A DNA stretch of 64,000 nt from Nitrospinota bacterium (GTDB lineage: Bacteria; Nitrospinota_A; UBA7883; JACRLM01). A program made the translations under genes and the position numbers. The stretch lies in contig JACQXA010000004.1 of NCBI GenBank assembly GCA_016208975.1, positions 1,179,015-1,243,014 on the forward strand, given 5' to 3'. The notes under the pieces are model-generated. The model did no database searches. It was not told where the DNA came from and saw only the letters and a program-made list of their open reading frames with translations. Positions 46,636-55,344 of this stretch are shown here, in pieces (within the stretch, counting starts at the first letter, position 1; each line of letters begins with the position of its first letter).

Positions 46636-46944
46636 TCAATCCGGTTCCAATGTGCAGGTTAACGGAAACCCCTTCGACCGGGCGGAGCGATGGGTGATCT
46701 CCACCTTAAACTCGGCCCTCTCCAGTGGTAAAAGCGCCACCTTCTCCAACCCGTTGTTATGGATGGCCATCATCACGTCGTTAGCCTTCTGGAAATCGTA
46801 ACCATATATTTTAATTAGTGTTTCTACCACAAAATCCATGGTTGTCACAGGATCGTCATGCATTACCACCCAGAAAAGGGGCGCCAGGCTTTGATGTGAA
46901 AGGGTATCGCTTTGACCCCGGGTTTCGGGCTTGAAAGTAGTCAT
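46636..46944 (-). CDS. clpS: ATP-dependent Clp protease adaptor ClpS
   Basis: 102 residues from the ATG at 46944. Family motifs: VVMHDDPVTTMDFVVETLI (substrate-binding pocket region), AIHNNGLEKVALLPLERAE and a C-terminal beta strand. ClpS delivers N-degron substrates to ClpA. No clpA adjacent in this window. Divergent from and overlapping the untranslated start of the GAF kinase gene; the upstream in-frame start at 46974 is less likely. Confidence 0.92.
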   Translation of the reverse strand: MTTFKPETRGQSDTLSHQSLAPLFWVVMHDDPVTTMDFVVETLIKIYGYDFQKANDVMMAIHNNGLEKVALLPLERAEFKVEITHRSARSKGFPLTCTLEPD

Positions 46945-47029
46945 AATCCGGAATTTTCGACCTATCCTATCCAACAGAAAAACCGCGCTTATGATAGCAT
47001 GGCTATTACGCTACCAGCATATATACAAA

Positions 47030-48169
47030 ATGGACGACAAGCTTCAGAAAGTCAATTTCCTGGGCCAATACCTGGCCGCCTCCCGGTCGGAAGAGCAGAT
47101 TCTGGAAATGGCCATCCTCATATCCCACGACGTGTTGGGTTACGACCATGCCATTATCCGCCTGCTGAAAGGGGACGAGCTGGTTTCCAGGATATCCATA
47201 GGGTTCCCCCGGGAAGCGGAGGACTTGATAATCCATCTGGACGAGGGGATAAGCGGCGAGGCGGCCCGCACAGGCAAATCCATCCTGGTAGAGGACACGT
47301 TAAAAGACCACAGGTTCATAAAAGGTGTGGAAAACTGCCGCTCGGAACTGTGTGTCCCCTTAAAATACAACGAGAAGACCATAGGCATCTTCAACGTGGA
47401 AAGCGAACAGCCCGCTTTCTTTTCCGAGACGGACTTGCGCCTGCTGGAAACCCTGGCCTCCCAGATTGCGGTGTCGCTGGAGACTGAACGCCTGCGGGAA
47501 GAGCTTAACCGCGCCGAGAAACTTTCGGTGGTGGGTAGCATGGCATCTTCCATCCTGCACGACATACGGAATGACATCCATCAGCTTCATATAGCCTCCG
47601 ACCTTCTGCGGAAGCCGGATATGCCAGCGGACCGGGCCGCCAAGGTGGCCGAGCTGGTCCGCAAGGCGGGGGATAACATATACGGCCTCATTGAAGACAT
47701 ATTCGATTTCGTTAAAACTGGCCACGCCAAACTGTTCAGGACCAGCACAGACCTGCGCTATGCCCTGGAAGGGGTGGTGGAGCAGGTGCGTAGTTTCGCA
47801 GAGCCCAACGTGGAAATATTGTTCGACGCCGAGCCGGGTATCGAGATTTCCATGGATCAGCGCAGGTTCCGCCGGGTACTGCTGAACCTTTGCCGGAACG
47901 CCGTGGAGGCCATGCCCAACGGCGGAACGCTTGTCATATCCGCCGCCAGGTCCAGCGGCGGCGTGGTTTTAAAAGTGGCCGATACCGGCGTGGGGATAGA
48001 CCGGCAAAACCTGGCGAAGATTTGGGAGCCACTGTTCACCCACGGTAAAAAAGAGGGCACCGGGCTGGGCATGGCAATCGTCAAACAGATCGTGGAGGAT
48101 CATAACTGGAAGATAGACGTGGACTCGGAACCGGGCAAGGGAACGGAATTTACGATTTTCATGTCATGA
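47030..48169 (+). CDS. GAF-domain sensor histidine kinase
   Basis: 379 residues from the ATG at 47030; earlier in-frame starts at 46931 and 46991 exist, so the true N-terminus is unsure. GAF domain (about 15-165, ELCVPLKYNEKTIGIFNVES), a dimerisation helix with phospho-His in SILHDIRNDIHQL, and a HATPase (about 265-379: NLCRNAVEAMPNGG, KVADTGVGIDR, GKKEGTGLGMAIVKQI). No membrane segment, so it is a soluble sensor. No response regulator adjacent. Followed by the restriction-modification island. Confidence 0.88.
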   Translation: MDDKLQKVNFLGQYLAASRSEEQILEMAILISHDVLGYDHAIIRLLKGDELVSRISIGFPREAEDLIIHLDEGISGEAARTGKSILVEDTLKDHRFIKGVENCRSELCVPLKYNEKTIGIFNVESEQPAFFSETDLRLLETLASQIAVSLETERLREELNRAEKLSVVGSMASSILHDIRNDIHQLHIASDLLRKPDMPADRAAKVAELVRKAGDNIYGLIEDIFDFVKTGHAKLFRTSTDLRYALEGVVEQVRSFAEPNVEILFDAEPGIEISMDQRRFRRVLLNLCRNAVEAMPNGGTLVISAARSSGGVVLKVADTGVGIDRQNLAKIWEPLFTHGKKEGTGLGMAIVKQIVEDHNWKIDVDSEPGKGTEFTIFMS

Positions 48170-48485
48170 GTTTAGCGCAAATTCCAGACTTGACTCCAGT
48201 TTATAGATGACGCAAATTAAGCGAAATTGGTATTCGCTCTTAAAAGAGCGGTGTTCAGATTTTTATTGGTCAAACATAGCCTTCAATTTTAAGTGGGATT
48301 GATTCTTTGCAGTAGTCACCATGACTCCTATTGGAGTTAAAGGCACAGTGATTGGTGGTAAATAGGGAAGCTGGCTATTGCGAAGTGAAAGAACATCTCG
48401 CGAGATTGGAAGGTCTGACCAATCCCGATGTTGTTGACTGACATGGGGGTTATGCCATACTTTGATCAAAGGATAGTTATCGACA
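48170..48485. other. AT-rich spacer before the restriction-modification genes
   Basis: Contains a small hairpin CGCTCTTAAAAGAGCG (48235-48250) that may end the upstream kinase transcript. A 68-codon minus-strand open frame from a TTG at 48469 (to 48263; ending KLKAMFDQ) is present. It lacks a ribosome site and recognisable family, so I do not call it a gene. Base composition falls here and stays lower to about 50090. Confidence 0.5.
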
Positions 48486-49430
48486 ATGCCAAAAAAAGTT
48501 AAGAAATATGAACAAGCTGATCCAATTGCTTTTTATGTTGGAGAAGATCAGGTTTCTTATGGCGTAAATAAAAGGCCATATTCCGTTTATTACGACGATA
48601 AGGAGCATGCCGTTAAGCTACTCCAAGGAAACTGTATAGAGATATTAAATCAGGCTCGTGAAAAATCGGTGGATATGATTTTTGCCGATCCTCCATATTT
48701 TCTCTCAAATGGTGGAATTACCTGTCAGGCTGGCCGAATGGTTTCAGTTAATAAGGGGAAGTGGGACAAATCTAGCGGTCATCAAGAAAACCACGAATTT
48801 AACCTCAAGTGGCTACGCGCTTGCCAGCGAGTTTTAAAACCAAATGGAACGATTTGGGTTTCTGGCACTACGCATGTTATTTATTCTATTGGATATGCGA
48901 TGCAGGAGTTAGGCTATAAAATATTGAACGACATTGTTTGGTATAAAAGGAATCCCCCACCAAACCTTTCCTGCCGCTATTTTACTCACTCTACTGAAAC
49001 CATTTTATGGGCCGCAAAGAACAGTCAGAGCAAGCACTGTTTTAATTACCAGACGATGAAGCATTTAAATAGCGGGAAGCAGATGAAAAGCCTGTGGAGG
49101 TTTGACGCGCAGGAGGAAGCGGAGGGTGCTGACAATGTATGGGGAATTTCCGCTCCTAACTCGCGCGAAAAAAAATTCGGCAAGCACCCGACTCAAAAAC
49201 CTTTGGAGCTACTAACCCGAATCATTCTTGCATCATCCAATGAAGGCGATTTAGTTTTGGATCCTTTTTGCGGTAGCTCTACAACTGGCGTGAGTGCAAT
49301 GCTTTTAAAAAGAAGCTACGTAGGGATAGATATGGAGGAGGGCTTTCTGGCGCTTTCCAAGAGACGGTTAATAGAAGCTGCATCGGTGCCATTACTTATT
49401 TCCCCAGCCGGCGCATTGGCTTTCAAATAG
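48486..49430 (+). CDS. DNA methyltransferase of a type II restriction-modification system
   Basis: 314 residues. The catalytic motif ADPPYFLSNGG precedes the SAM-binding motif DPFCGSSTTGVSAM, the beta-class order, and DPPY favours N6-adenine (N4-cytosine enzymes usually have SPPY). KHPTQKPLELL also fits the class. Codon use is clearly more A/T-rich than neighbours. Should protect the recognition site cut by the nuclease encoded 18 bases downstream. Target sequence cannot be read from the protein. Confidence 0.9.
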   Translation: MPKKVKKYEQADPIAFYVGEDQVSYGVNKRPYSVYYDDKEHAVKLLQGNCIEILNQAREKSVDMIFADPPYFLSNGGITCQAGRMVSVNKGKWDKSSGHQENHEFNLKWLRACQRVLKPNGTIWVSGTTHVIYSIGYAMQELGYKILNDIVWYKRNPPPNLSCRYFTHSTETILWAAKNSQSKHCFNYQTMKHLNSGKQMKSLWRFDAQEEAEGADNVWGISAPNSREKKFGKHPTQKPLELLTRIILASSNEGDLVLDPFCGSSTTGVSAMLLKRSYVGIDMEEGFLALSKRRLIEAASVPLLISPAGALAFK

Positions 49431-49448
49431 ATAATTAGGACTGAAAAC

Positions 49449-50057
49449 ATGGAAAGAGCCGAGGCTGTCGTAAAAATCAAGAAAATAGTTGGAGAGGATC
49501 TGAGACTGCTTGCTGATAAATATGAAGTAACAGTTTTTTCAAATGGCAGAAAGAATAAAGGATGGGCCGGACACGTTATTGAACGATACCTTGGCCTACC
49601 GCTGAATTCCTCGCAATCACCCAACTTTGGCTCATGGGAGCTTAAGACAATTTCATTGGCTCGCAAGAAAGATGGCGCCCTGCGTGTTAAAGAGACCATG
49701 GCTATAACCATGATAGATCCCGTCAATGTGAGAAAAACAGAATTTGAAAAGAGCCATATTCTTGCCAAATTGAGAAAGATGGTTGTGGTTGCGAGAATAT
49801 GGGAAGGACAAGATGAAAAATCATCGATCCTGCATTCGGTACAAGCGTTTAATCTCGACGATCCTGAAATTTATAGGCAAATAAAGGCCGATTATGATTT
49901 AGTGCGTAAGACCATTATTAACTCTGGATTTACAGCATTGACTGGGAAGATGGGGGTTTATATTCAGCCCAGAACCAAAGGGGCTGGTCATGGTAGCGTT
50001 TCAAGAGCTTTTTATGCTCGCACCGGGATTCTTTCAAAACTCTTTCTTGAAAAATAG
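49449..50057 (+). CDS. Putative restriction endonuclease, MutH/MvaI-like fold
   Basis: 202 residues. The stretch KNKGWAGHVIERYLG followed by PNFGSWELKTISL looks like the PD-(D/E)xK core of MutH/MvaI-type nucleases (E in helix 1, then D-x4-E-x-K). The acidic residue before ELK is Asn here (PNF) rather than Asp, so activity may be reduced or use a different residue. Further support is its place directly after a methyltransferase and shared A/T-rich codon use. Family match is by motif memory only. Confidence 0.7.
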   Translation: MERAEAVVKIKKIVGEDLRLLADKYEVTVFSNGRKNKGWAGHVIERYLGLPLNSSQSPNFGSWELKTISLARKKDGALRVKETMAITMIDPVNVRKTEFEKSHILAKLRKMVVVARIWEGQDEKSSILHSVQAFNLDDPEIYRQIKADYDLVRKTIINSGFTALTGKMGVYIQPRTKGAGHGSVSRAFYARTGILSKLFLEK

Positions 50058-50089
50058 TATTTCTGAAATTCATACTAATCATACAACCA

Positions 50090-50719
50090 TCATTTTTTGA
50101 CAGCTTTCCCCAGATAAAGCCTTCCTAAAATTCCTGGGGCGTTTTTGAAAACCACCCGCTCGCGTTCCGTAAGCTCCAGCCCGGCGTTCTCCACTATCCG
50201 CCAAATGTCCCTGTCCAGCCGGCATCCGTCGGCTATCACCATATTTAGGGGCGTAAGCCGGGTTTGCCATTTCCCTGTACGCTCGTTTTCCGCCAGCCCG
50301 TGCTCCAGAAAATAAAATCCGCCGCCGGGTTTTAGAACCCGCAGGATTTCTTTCACCGCTGTGTCCACATCGTCAATACTGCACAGCGTCCAGGTGGAAA
50401 CCACGCTGTCGAACGAATCGTCCGGTTCCGGCAGGTTTTCGCCGGAAAGATGATGGGAGGTCACTTCGATGGGTGATTTATTGATTCTGCGTAAAGCCAA
50501 GGCGTTCATGCCCGCGTTGGGTTCTACAATGGTGAGCTTTTTTATATGCGGGGGGTAATGGGGCAGGTTAAGGCCGGAGCCAAAACCTATCTCCAGCGTG
50601 GCGCCGGAAACGTTTTTAAGGACCAGCCGCCGGTGGCTCTCCACGTTTTCATTGTCCAGCGACCAGTCCAGGATCCGCGGGAATATTTTCGTCCGGTAAA
50701 AATCGTAAATTCCCATCAC
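50090..50719 (-). CDS. Class I SAM-dependent methyltransferase (UbiE/METTL7-like)
   Basis: 209 residues. SAM motif I TLEIGFGSGLNLPHY, acidic motif II end TIVEPNAGM, DSFDSVVSTWTLCSIDD and EILRVLKPGGGFYFLEHG follow the UbiE-like order. Close relatives methylate small lipophilic or thiol substrates; the actual substrate is unknown. Gene lies between the restriction island and a small cytochrome gene on the same strand, 24 bases apart. A second Met directly follows the first. Confidence 0.85.
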   Translation of the reverse strand: MMGIYDFYRTKIFPRILDWSLDNENVESHRRLVLKNVSGATLEIGFGSGLNLPHYPPHIKKLTIVEPNAGMNALALRRINKSPIEVTSHHLSGENLPEPDDSFDSVVSTWTLCSIDDVDTAVKEILRVLKPGGGFYFLEHGLAENERTGKWQTRLTPLNMVIADGCRLDRDIWRIVENAGLELTERERVVFKNAPGILGRLYLGKAVKK

Positions 50720-50743
50720 GTCCCCGCCGCCATCCGGAGGCGG

Positions 50744-51037
50744 TTAAAGCGACCGGAGGTAATCCACTATGGCGCCCAACTGTTTCGGGCTACACATGCC
50801 GGTGGGTGGGCACATGTGCGCGGCCCTTTTCAGCAATGTGGCCTTGCTGAATTTATTAGCCGCTTTCCGAAGGTTGGGGGCCGAACCGCCTTGGGCGCGC
50901 TGGCCGTGGCATGTGTAGCATTTGAACTTCTGGGAGTGATAAAGCTCCTTGCCCAGTTTTATCGTTTTAACGCTGGCCATGGCCGGGCCGGCCATTATTG
51001 AAAGCGCGACGAAGGCCACCACTATCTTTTTCATCAC
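50744..51037 (-). CDS. Small monoheme c-type cytochrome
   Basis: 97 residues. Signal peptide (KIVVAFVALSIMAGPAMA), one CYTCH haem motif at about residue 40, and downstream methionines in MCPPTGMC, one of which may be the sixth ligand. Short class I-type periplasmic electron carrier. Likely co-transcribed with the downstream methyltransferase gene and 20 bases after the DHH gene. Redox partner unknown. Confidence 0.88.
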   Translation of the reverse strand: MMKKIVVAFVALSIMAGPAMASVKTIKLGKELYHSQKFKCYTCHGQRAQGGSAPNLRKAANKFSKATLLKRAAHMCPPTGMCSPKQLGAIVDYLRSL

Positions 51038-51057
51038 AACGCTCCTGGTTTATTCCG

Positions 51058-51924
51058 TTAGTCGGCGTATGGAACCTGGCATGTGCCCACCTTGGGGTGC
51101 CCACCACCGCCATATTTCAGCATCAGGCTTCCCACGTTCGTTTTCGACGTGCGGTTCACTATGGAATGCCCCACGGCGAAAACCGCGTTTTGTTTCGCCC
51201 GGCCGTCTATAAGCCATATGGATATGTTCTGCTCCGGGAATAAAGCGTAAACCATGAACCTGTTGCCGGTGTATATTTCGTCCACGCCGCGCAGGTCTGT
51301 GATTATCACGTTACCGTCAGCCCGGGTGTGGGCCAGGAGCATGTCGCGGAAATGCGCGTCCTGCTCGAAATATCGTTTCATCCTCTCCACCACGTCCGGA
51401 TCCTGCAGTATCTCGCTGGCGGTTTTGGAATGGCAAAGGTCTATCATCCGCATCATCAGGTCGTAATTGCTTATGCGGTAATCCCGGTAACGCCCCAGCC
51501 CCGTGCGGGGGTCCATAATGAACGAAAGGAGAATCCACCCCTTGGGATTTAGAATTTCATCCACGGCCAGCCTGCCGGAATCGGCCTTGTCCACCGCCTC
51601 CATCATCGCGTCCAGATGGCCGAACTTTTCCTTGCCACCGTAATAGTCGTAGATAACGCGGGCGGCGGAATCCGCATGGTAGGAGGCGCCCCTGTAACGG
51701 CCCTTCAGGTCTTGCCGCTCATGCTCGCTGGCATGATGGTCGAACCACAGGCCGCACCCGTCGGCGAAGGGGATATTGGCCAGGATGTCATTATCGGTGA
51801 CTTCCACAAGGCCGTCCTGCACATCCTTGGGGTGGACGAACTTGTAGCCGTCCACAAGGTTCATTTCTTTTAACAGCACCGCGCAAGCCAGGCCGTCGAA
51901 ATCGGAACGCGTAAGAAGCCGCAT
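51058..51924 (-). CDS. DHH-family phosphoesterase-like protein
   Basis: 288 residues. N-terminal metal motif LTRSDFDGLACAVLLKE, then WFDHHASE (the DHH motif) and a C-terminal DHHA1-type glycine loop (LKYGGGGHPKVGTC). This is the layout of NrnA/exopolyphosphatase-like hydrolases that act on nanoRNA, cyclic dinucleotide products or pAp. The specific substrate is not evident. Start ATG at 51924. First gene of a small operon with the cytochrome and methyltransferase. Confidence 0.85.
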   Translation of the reverse strand: MRLLTRSDFDGLACAVLLKEMNLVDGYKFVHPKDVQDGLVEVTDNDILANIPFADGCGLWFDHHASEHERQDLKGRYRGASYHADSAARVIYDYYGGKEKFGHLDAMMEAVDKADSGRLAVDEILNPKGWILLSFIMDPRTGLGRYRDYRISNYDLMMRMIDLCHSKTASEILQDPDVVERMKRYFEQDAHFRDMLLAHTRADGNVIITDLRGVDEIYTGNRFMVYALFPEQNISIWLIDGRAKQNAVFAVGHSIVNRTSKTNVGSLMLKYGGGGHPKVGTCQVPYAD

Positions 51925-52043
51925 TAAACCCGCCCTCCTTCACAAACCGCATCGGGATTGTCCTGTGGAATAAAAGTTATAATAGCACAGCGCGATTTAT
52001 CGCTTTTACAGGAAAAACATTTAACCACGCGGGAGAATCAAAA

Positions 52044-52523
52044 ATGGGCGCACTGGATGTTTTTTTGACAAGGCAGGGTGAGGTGGTGGAGCAGATGGCC
52101 AAGGCCGCCGAACAAATCCCCCAAACACAAATGATGTGGAAACCTTGCGGCAAAAGCCTGCCGTGGATATATCTTCTCCACCATACCTGCGTCCACCGCA
52201 GGTTTTTCCTGAAAAGTATCAAGGGCCAGCCCTACGATTTTCCCGGAGACTACGGCGCTCCCGCCAACCAGCCCCACAGCCCCGCCGAGGCCGCCAGCCA
52301 GATACGCCAATCATGGCAGGAGCTTAAAAATTATCTGTCCGCCATGGGAGACCCGATTTTAAAAACGACGCTGAAACCCTACTGGGGCGGCGAGGAGCTT
52401 ACGGTGGAGCAAATCCTGTGGGAGCTATACGCCGAGAACGTCCACCATCGCGGCCAGGCGTGGCTGTATGCCCGGATGAACGGCATCACCCCGCCTGTGA
52501 TATGGGGAACCGAACAGGCCTAG
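52044..52523 (+). CDS. DinB-superfamily protein
   Basis: 159 residues, four-helix bundle pattern. Metal-ligand histidines of the DinB fold are visible: LLHHTCVHR in helix 2 and ENVHHRGQAWLY near the end. Such proteins often act as thiol-dependent S-transferases (bacillithiol or similar) or detoxification enzymes; no substrate can be named. Ribosome site GCGGGAGAAT before the ATG. Followed after 32 bases by the Mut7-C gene. Confidence 0.85.
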   Translation: MGALDVFLTRQGEVVEQMAKAAEQIPQTQMMWKPCGKSLPWIYLLHHTCVHRRFFLKSIKGQPYDFPGDYGAPANQPHSPAEAASQIRQSWQELKNYLSAMGDPILKTTLKPYWGGEELTVEQILWELYAENVHHRGQAWLYARMNGITPPVIWGTEQA

Positions 52524-52555
52524 GGGGGCGAGCCACGTCATCGGGAATTAACGCC

Positions 52556-53311
52556 ATGAACAACGCCGATGACTGCGGGTGGTGTGACATCCGCGTTTAC
52601 GCGGAACTGAACAGCTGTCTGCCGCCGGAGAAAAGACAACGGGTGTTTACCCATCTTTTCACGCCGGGGGATTCTTTGGAATCCATCCTGCGCGGCCTGG
52701 GGATCGCCGTGGAGCTGGTGGACGTGGCGCTGGTGAACGGAGAATCGGCGCCGCTCACCTATCGGCCTCATGGTGGGGAGCTTATCAGTGTTTACCCGGT
52801 GTTCGAGTCGTTTAACGTGGCCTCGCTGGGAAAAATCCGGCCCGAGCCGCTCCGTCAAACCCGGTTTGTTCTGGACGCGCATCTGGGGCGCCTGGCGAAA
52901 TATCTCCGCATGATGGGGTTCGACTCGGCCTACCGGAACGATTACAGCGATGACACCCTGGCCGCCATTTCCATAAGCGGGAAAAGAATACTCTTAAGCC
53001 GCGACACAGAGTTGTTGAAACGAAAATCCGTTACCCGGGGTTATCGAGTAAAGTCTGAAAATCCCAGGGAACAGGCAAAGGAAGTCTTGGAGCGGTTCGA
53101 CCTTTACGAATCCATACGCCCCTTCACCCGATGCGTTCGATGCAATGGAAATGTGGAGCCATTACCTAAAGACCGGGCGCCCAGCCTGCCCCCGGTGGTT
53201 CTGATGGAGCATGAAAATTTCTGGCGTTGCGGCGGTTGCGGAAAGGTATATTGGCGGGGAACACATTACCGCAGGATGGAAAGGTTTCTGGCGGCCATTA
53301 CCCGCCGGTGA
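52556..53311 (+). CDS. Ubiquitin-like/Mut7-C PIN-type RNase protein
   Basis: 251 residues from the ATG at 52556. The N-terminal part (about 10-92) resembles a ThiS/MoaD-like ubiquitin fold (CDIRVYAELNSCLPPEKR, VALVNGES). From about residue 98 comes the Mut7-C domain: FVLDAHLGRLAKYLRMMGFD, ILLSRDTELL and ending with a zinc ribbon CVRC...CGGC. Mut7-C is a PIN-like nuclease domain. This domain fusion is known but its biological role is unclear. It converges with nagZ, 3 bases away. Confidence 0.88.
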   Translation: MNNADDCGWCDIRVYAELNSCLPPEKRQRVFTHLFTPGDSLESILRGLGIAVELVDVALVNGESAPLTYRPHGGELISVYPVFESFNVASLGKIRPEPLRQTRFVLDAHLGRLAKYLRMMGFDSAYRNDYSDDTLAAISISGKRILLSRDTELLKRKSVTRGYRVKSENPREQAKEVLERFDLYESIRPFTRCVRCNGNVEPLPKDRAPSLPPVVLMEHENFWRCGGCGKVYWRGTHYRRMERFLAAITRR

Positions 53312-53314
53312 AAA

Positions 53315-54346
53315 CTAGGCCAGCCTCCCCTTGAGCTTTAAAATCCGCGCCAGCCTTGCTTGCGTCTGGTCGCCGTCCAACTCACCGGCGCCTATCATGG
53401 CCCGCGTGGCGTCGAACACTTTTTGCCGGCGAGGCGTTTCGTGGCACACCATGGCCATGTCCGCCCCGGCGAGGAAAGACAGGCGGGTTCCTTCCTCGTC
53501 AGGCCAATGCTCGGCGATGGCTTTCATGTCCAGATCGTCGCCCACTATCACCCCTTCATAACCCATCTGTTCACGCAAAATGCCTGTAATGATCTTTTTT
53601 GAAAGGGTGGCCGGATAGGTTTCATCCAGTTCCGGGTATATCACGTGCGCGGTCATCATAAATTCCACCCGCTCCTCCACCGCCATGCGGAACGGGTTCA
53701 TCTCCACCTCTATCAGCCTCCCTGAGGGCCGTGCGTCCACAGGCAAATCCAGATGGCTGTCTTTGCTGGTGTCGCCATGGCCGGGGAAATGTTTTCCGCA
53801 AGCCAGGATGCCAGCGCCTCTCAACCCCCTTATGGCGGCCCGGCCAAGGCGGGCCACTTTATCCGCATCGGGCGAGAAAGCGCGGTCGCCTATAACGGGG
53901 CTTTCGGTGTTGGTGCCCAGGTCTAGCACCGGCGCGAAATCCACGTTAAAGCCCAGGTCGCTAAGTATTGCGCCAATCTGCCCGTAGGTTTTCTCTACCA
54001 GTTCCTCGCTTCCATCTTCTCCAAGTTTCGCGGCGGTGGGGAACGCGGGGTAAGACTTGGGAAGCCTGGACACCCGGCCACCCTCCTGATCCACGCACAC
54101 AAACGGAGGCAGGCCGGTGATGTCTTCAATAAGGTTTTTAATGTCGGCTATGAGGGATTTGGTTTGTCCGCCGTTTTCAATGTTCCGTGCGAACAGGATC
54201 ACCCCGGCGGGTTTTAGTTTTTTAAATCCGGAGCCCATGGCGGGGGTATATCTTGTCCCGTCGAAACCTACTATCAATAGTTGGCCCGCCGCGGATTCAG
54301 CGGTAACATTTTTTAAAAATCCGGCGTATTTATCTTCAGTCATCAC
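53315..54346 (-). CDS. nagZ: Beta-N-acetylhexosaminidase NagZ (GH3)
   Basis: 343 residues. GH3 motifs: PPFVCVDQEGGRVSRL, the catalytic-loop KHFPGHGDTSKDSHLDLP with its His/Asp dyad, and the nucleophile Asp in VIVGDDLDMKAI. Removes GlcNAc from recycled muropeptides in the cytoplasm. Two tandem Met codons at the start. Stands alone before MITE copy D. Confidence 0.95.
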   Translation of the reverse strand: MMTEDKYAGFLKNVTAESAAGQLLIVGFDGTRYTPAMGSGFKKLKPAGVILFARNIENGGQTKSLIADIKNLIEDITGLPPFVCVDQEGGRVSRLPKSYPAFPTAAKLGEDGSEELVEKTYGQIGAILSDLGFNVDFAPVLDLGTNTESPVIGDRAFSPDADKVARLGRAAIRGLRGAGILACGKHFPGHGDTSKDSHLDLPVDARPSGRLIEVEMNPFRMAVEERVEFMMTAHVIYPELDETYPATLSKKIITGILREQMGYEGVIVGDDLDMKAIAEHWPDEEGTRLSFLAGADMAMVCHETPRRQKVFDATRAMIGAGELDGDQTQARLARILKLKGRLA

Positions 54347-54420
54347 AAGGAAGTTCTCTGTTTTTAATTGAAATTAGACTATAAATTGCCTTAATACCCT
54401 CTGGCAAGCCTCGTTTTTTC

Positions 54421-54570
54421 GGTGGTGTCCCAGTTTGAATCCCAAATAATAGACAGATCCTTCACTTCGCTTGCGCTTCGTTCAGGATGACAATGTTATC
54501 AACGGCTTTTATATTGTCATCCTGAGCGTAAGTGAAGAATCTCCCCTGTACTTCAAACTGGGACACTACC
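54421..54570 (-). mobile_element. MITE copy D (150 bp), inverted, with 8-bp target duplication
   Basis: Reverse orientation to the other four copies: ends GGTGGTGTCCCAGTTTGAA and TTCAAACTGGGACACTACC, flanked by GTTTTTTC on both sides (54413-54420, 54571-54578). Lies 109 bases before the 6S RNA gene. Confidence 0.92.
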
Positions 54571-54678
54571 GTTTTTTCATTGTTCTTGAACGCTCTTTAT
54601 GATATATAAATGATTGAGAATAGTCGCATTCCAAAGAGGGGCGGGCTAAAAAACAGCCGTTTCGGCAGAAATTAATAC

Positions 54679-54873
54679 TCCCCTGCCGCGTGCGACCCTG
54701 GCTGTGATTTTTTTGAGCCATTAAATCTTTGAACGGGAGCTGTTTAGATCCGCGAGTTGCGCAGACCCGGAGGTCTTCCATGGAAGATGGCCGGGGAGCC
54801 TGAAAACGGATACCATGGCGCCCACCTGGTTAAACCAGGTTCAAAAGATGCGGCCAGCCGGCGATGGCGGGGG
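54679..54873 (+). ncRNA. ssrS: 6S RNA
   Basis: Recognised from conserved blocks shared with proteobacterial 6S RNA: TGAGCCATTAAATCTTTG after a 5' arm, GCGAGTTGCG, GAGCCTGAAAACGG and the 3' hairpin CACCTGGTTAAACCAGGTTC. The ends pair into the closing stem: CCCTGCC (54681-54687) with GGCGGGG (54866-54872) and CTGGCTGT with GCGGCCAG. The central bubble mimics an open promoter and sequesters sigma-70 RNA polymerase. Downstream is RNase Y. End points are approximate. Confidence 0.8.
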
Positions 54874-55344
54874 ATTTTGATAAGAAAAAATTGGTTTTAT
54901 TTGGATTCCGTTTGATTTCAATGGTATCTGTCATGATAGGGTTTGTAGGGGCTGGCGTTTTAACCTTAGGCTTAGCTGTTTGCCTTGGGTTTTTAGGGGT
55001 GGTTTCCGCCCATTGTTTGCAAAACGCCTCCATCCTTTGCGAAAAGTGGAATTCCAGCGCCGGACGGGTGTTGTTCCGTTCCGGCCTTAACGCGCCTTGT
55101 GCCCATATATACGCGGTAGTGCCCGGCTTTGAGGGGGTTCGCATGCCTCCAATTGTCCGTTTGCGCTCTCTTGCGGGCCCTCCTTGCGCGTCGCTGGCAT
55201 AAATTCCCGCTAAAGTAGCTATCTAACCTAAGACTGATCCATAGTCATCCGGCTTCCCTAACGGTCCGCGATGGAGGCGCTTTGTCTCCTTCATTGCCGG
55301 AACTATTTGAATGTATACGTCTTCTGTAGGGAAAGGCAGAATTT
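54874..55344. other. Gene-free stretch between 6S RNA and RNase Y
   Basis: About 470 bases. Open frames exist on both strands (plus 54864-55202; minus 54830-55144) but neither has a ribosome site, plausible composition or recognisable family. The plus one begins inside the 6S gene. zapA or ygfA, often beside 6S RNA, are not visible. The end holds the rny leader and ribosome site (GGGAAAGGCAG). Confidence 0.6.

Noticed and set aside
48263-48469. 68-codon minus-strand frame upstream of the methyltransferase
   Set aside because: TTG start, no ribosome site, no recognised family; kept only as a note in the spacer entry.
54830-55202. Two overlapping open frames on opposite strands after the 6S RNA
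   Set aside because: The plus frame starts inside 6S RNA; neither has a ribosome site or believable composition.
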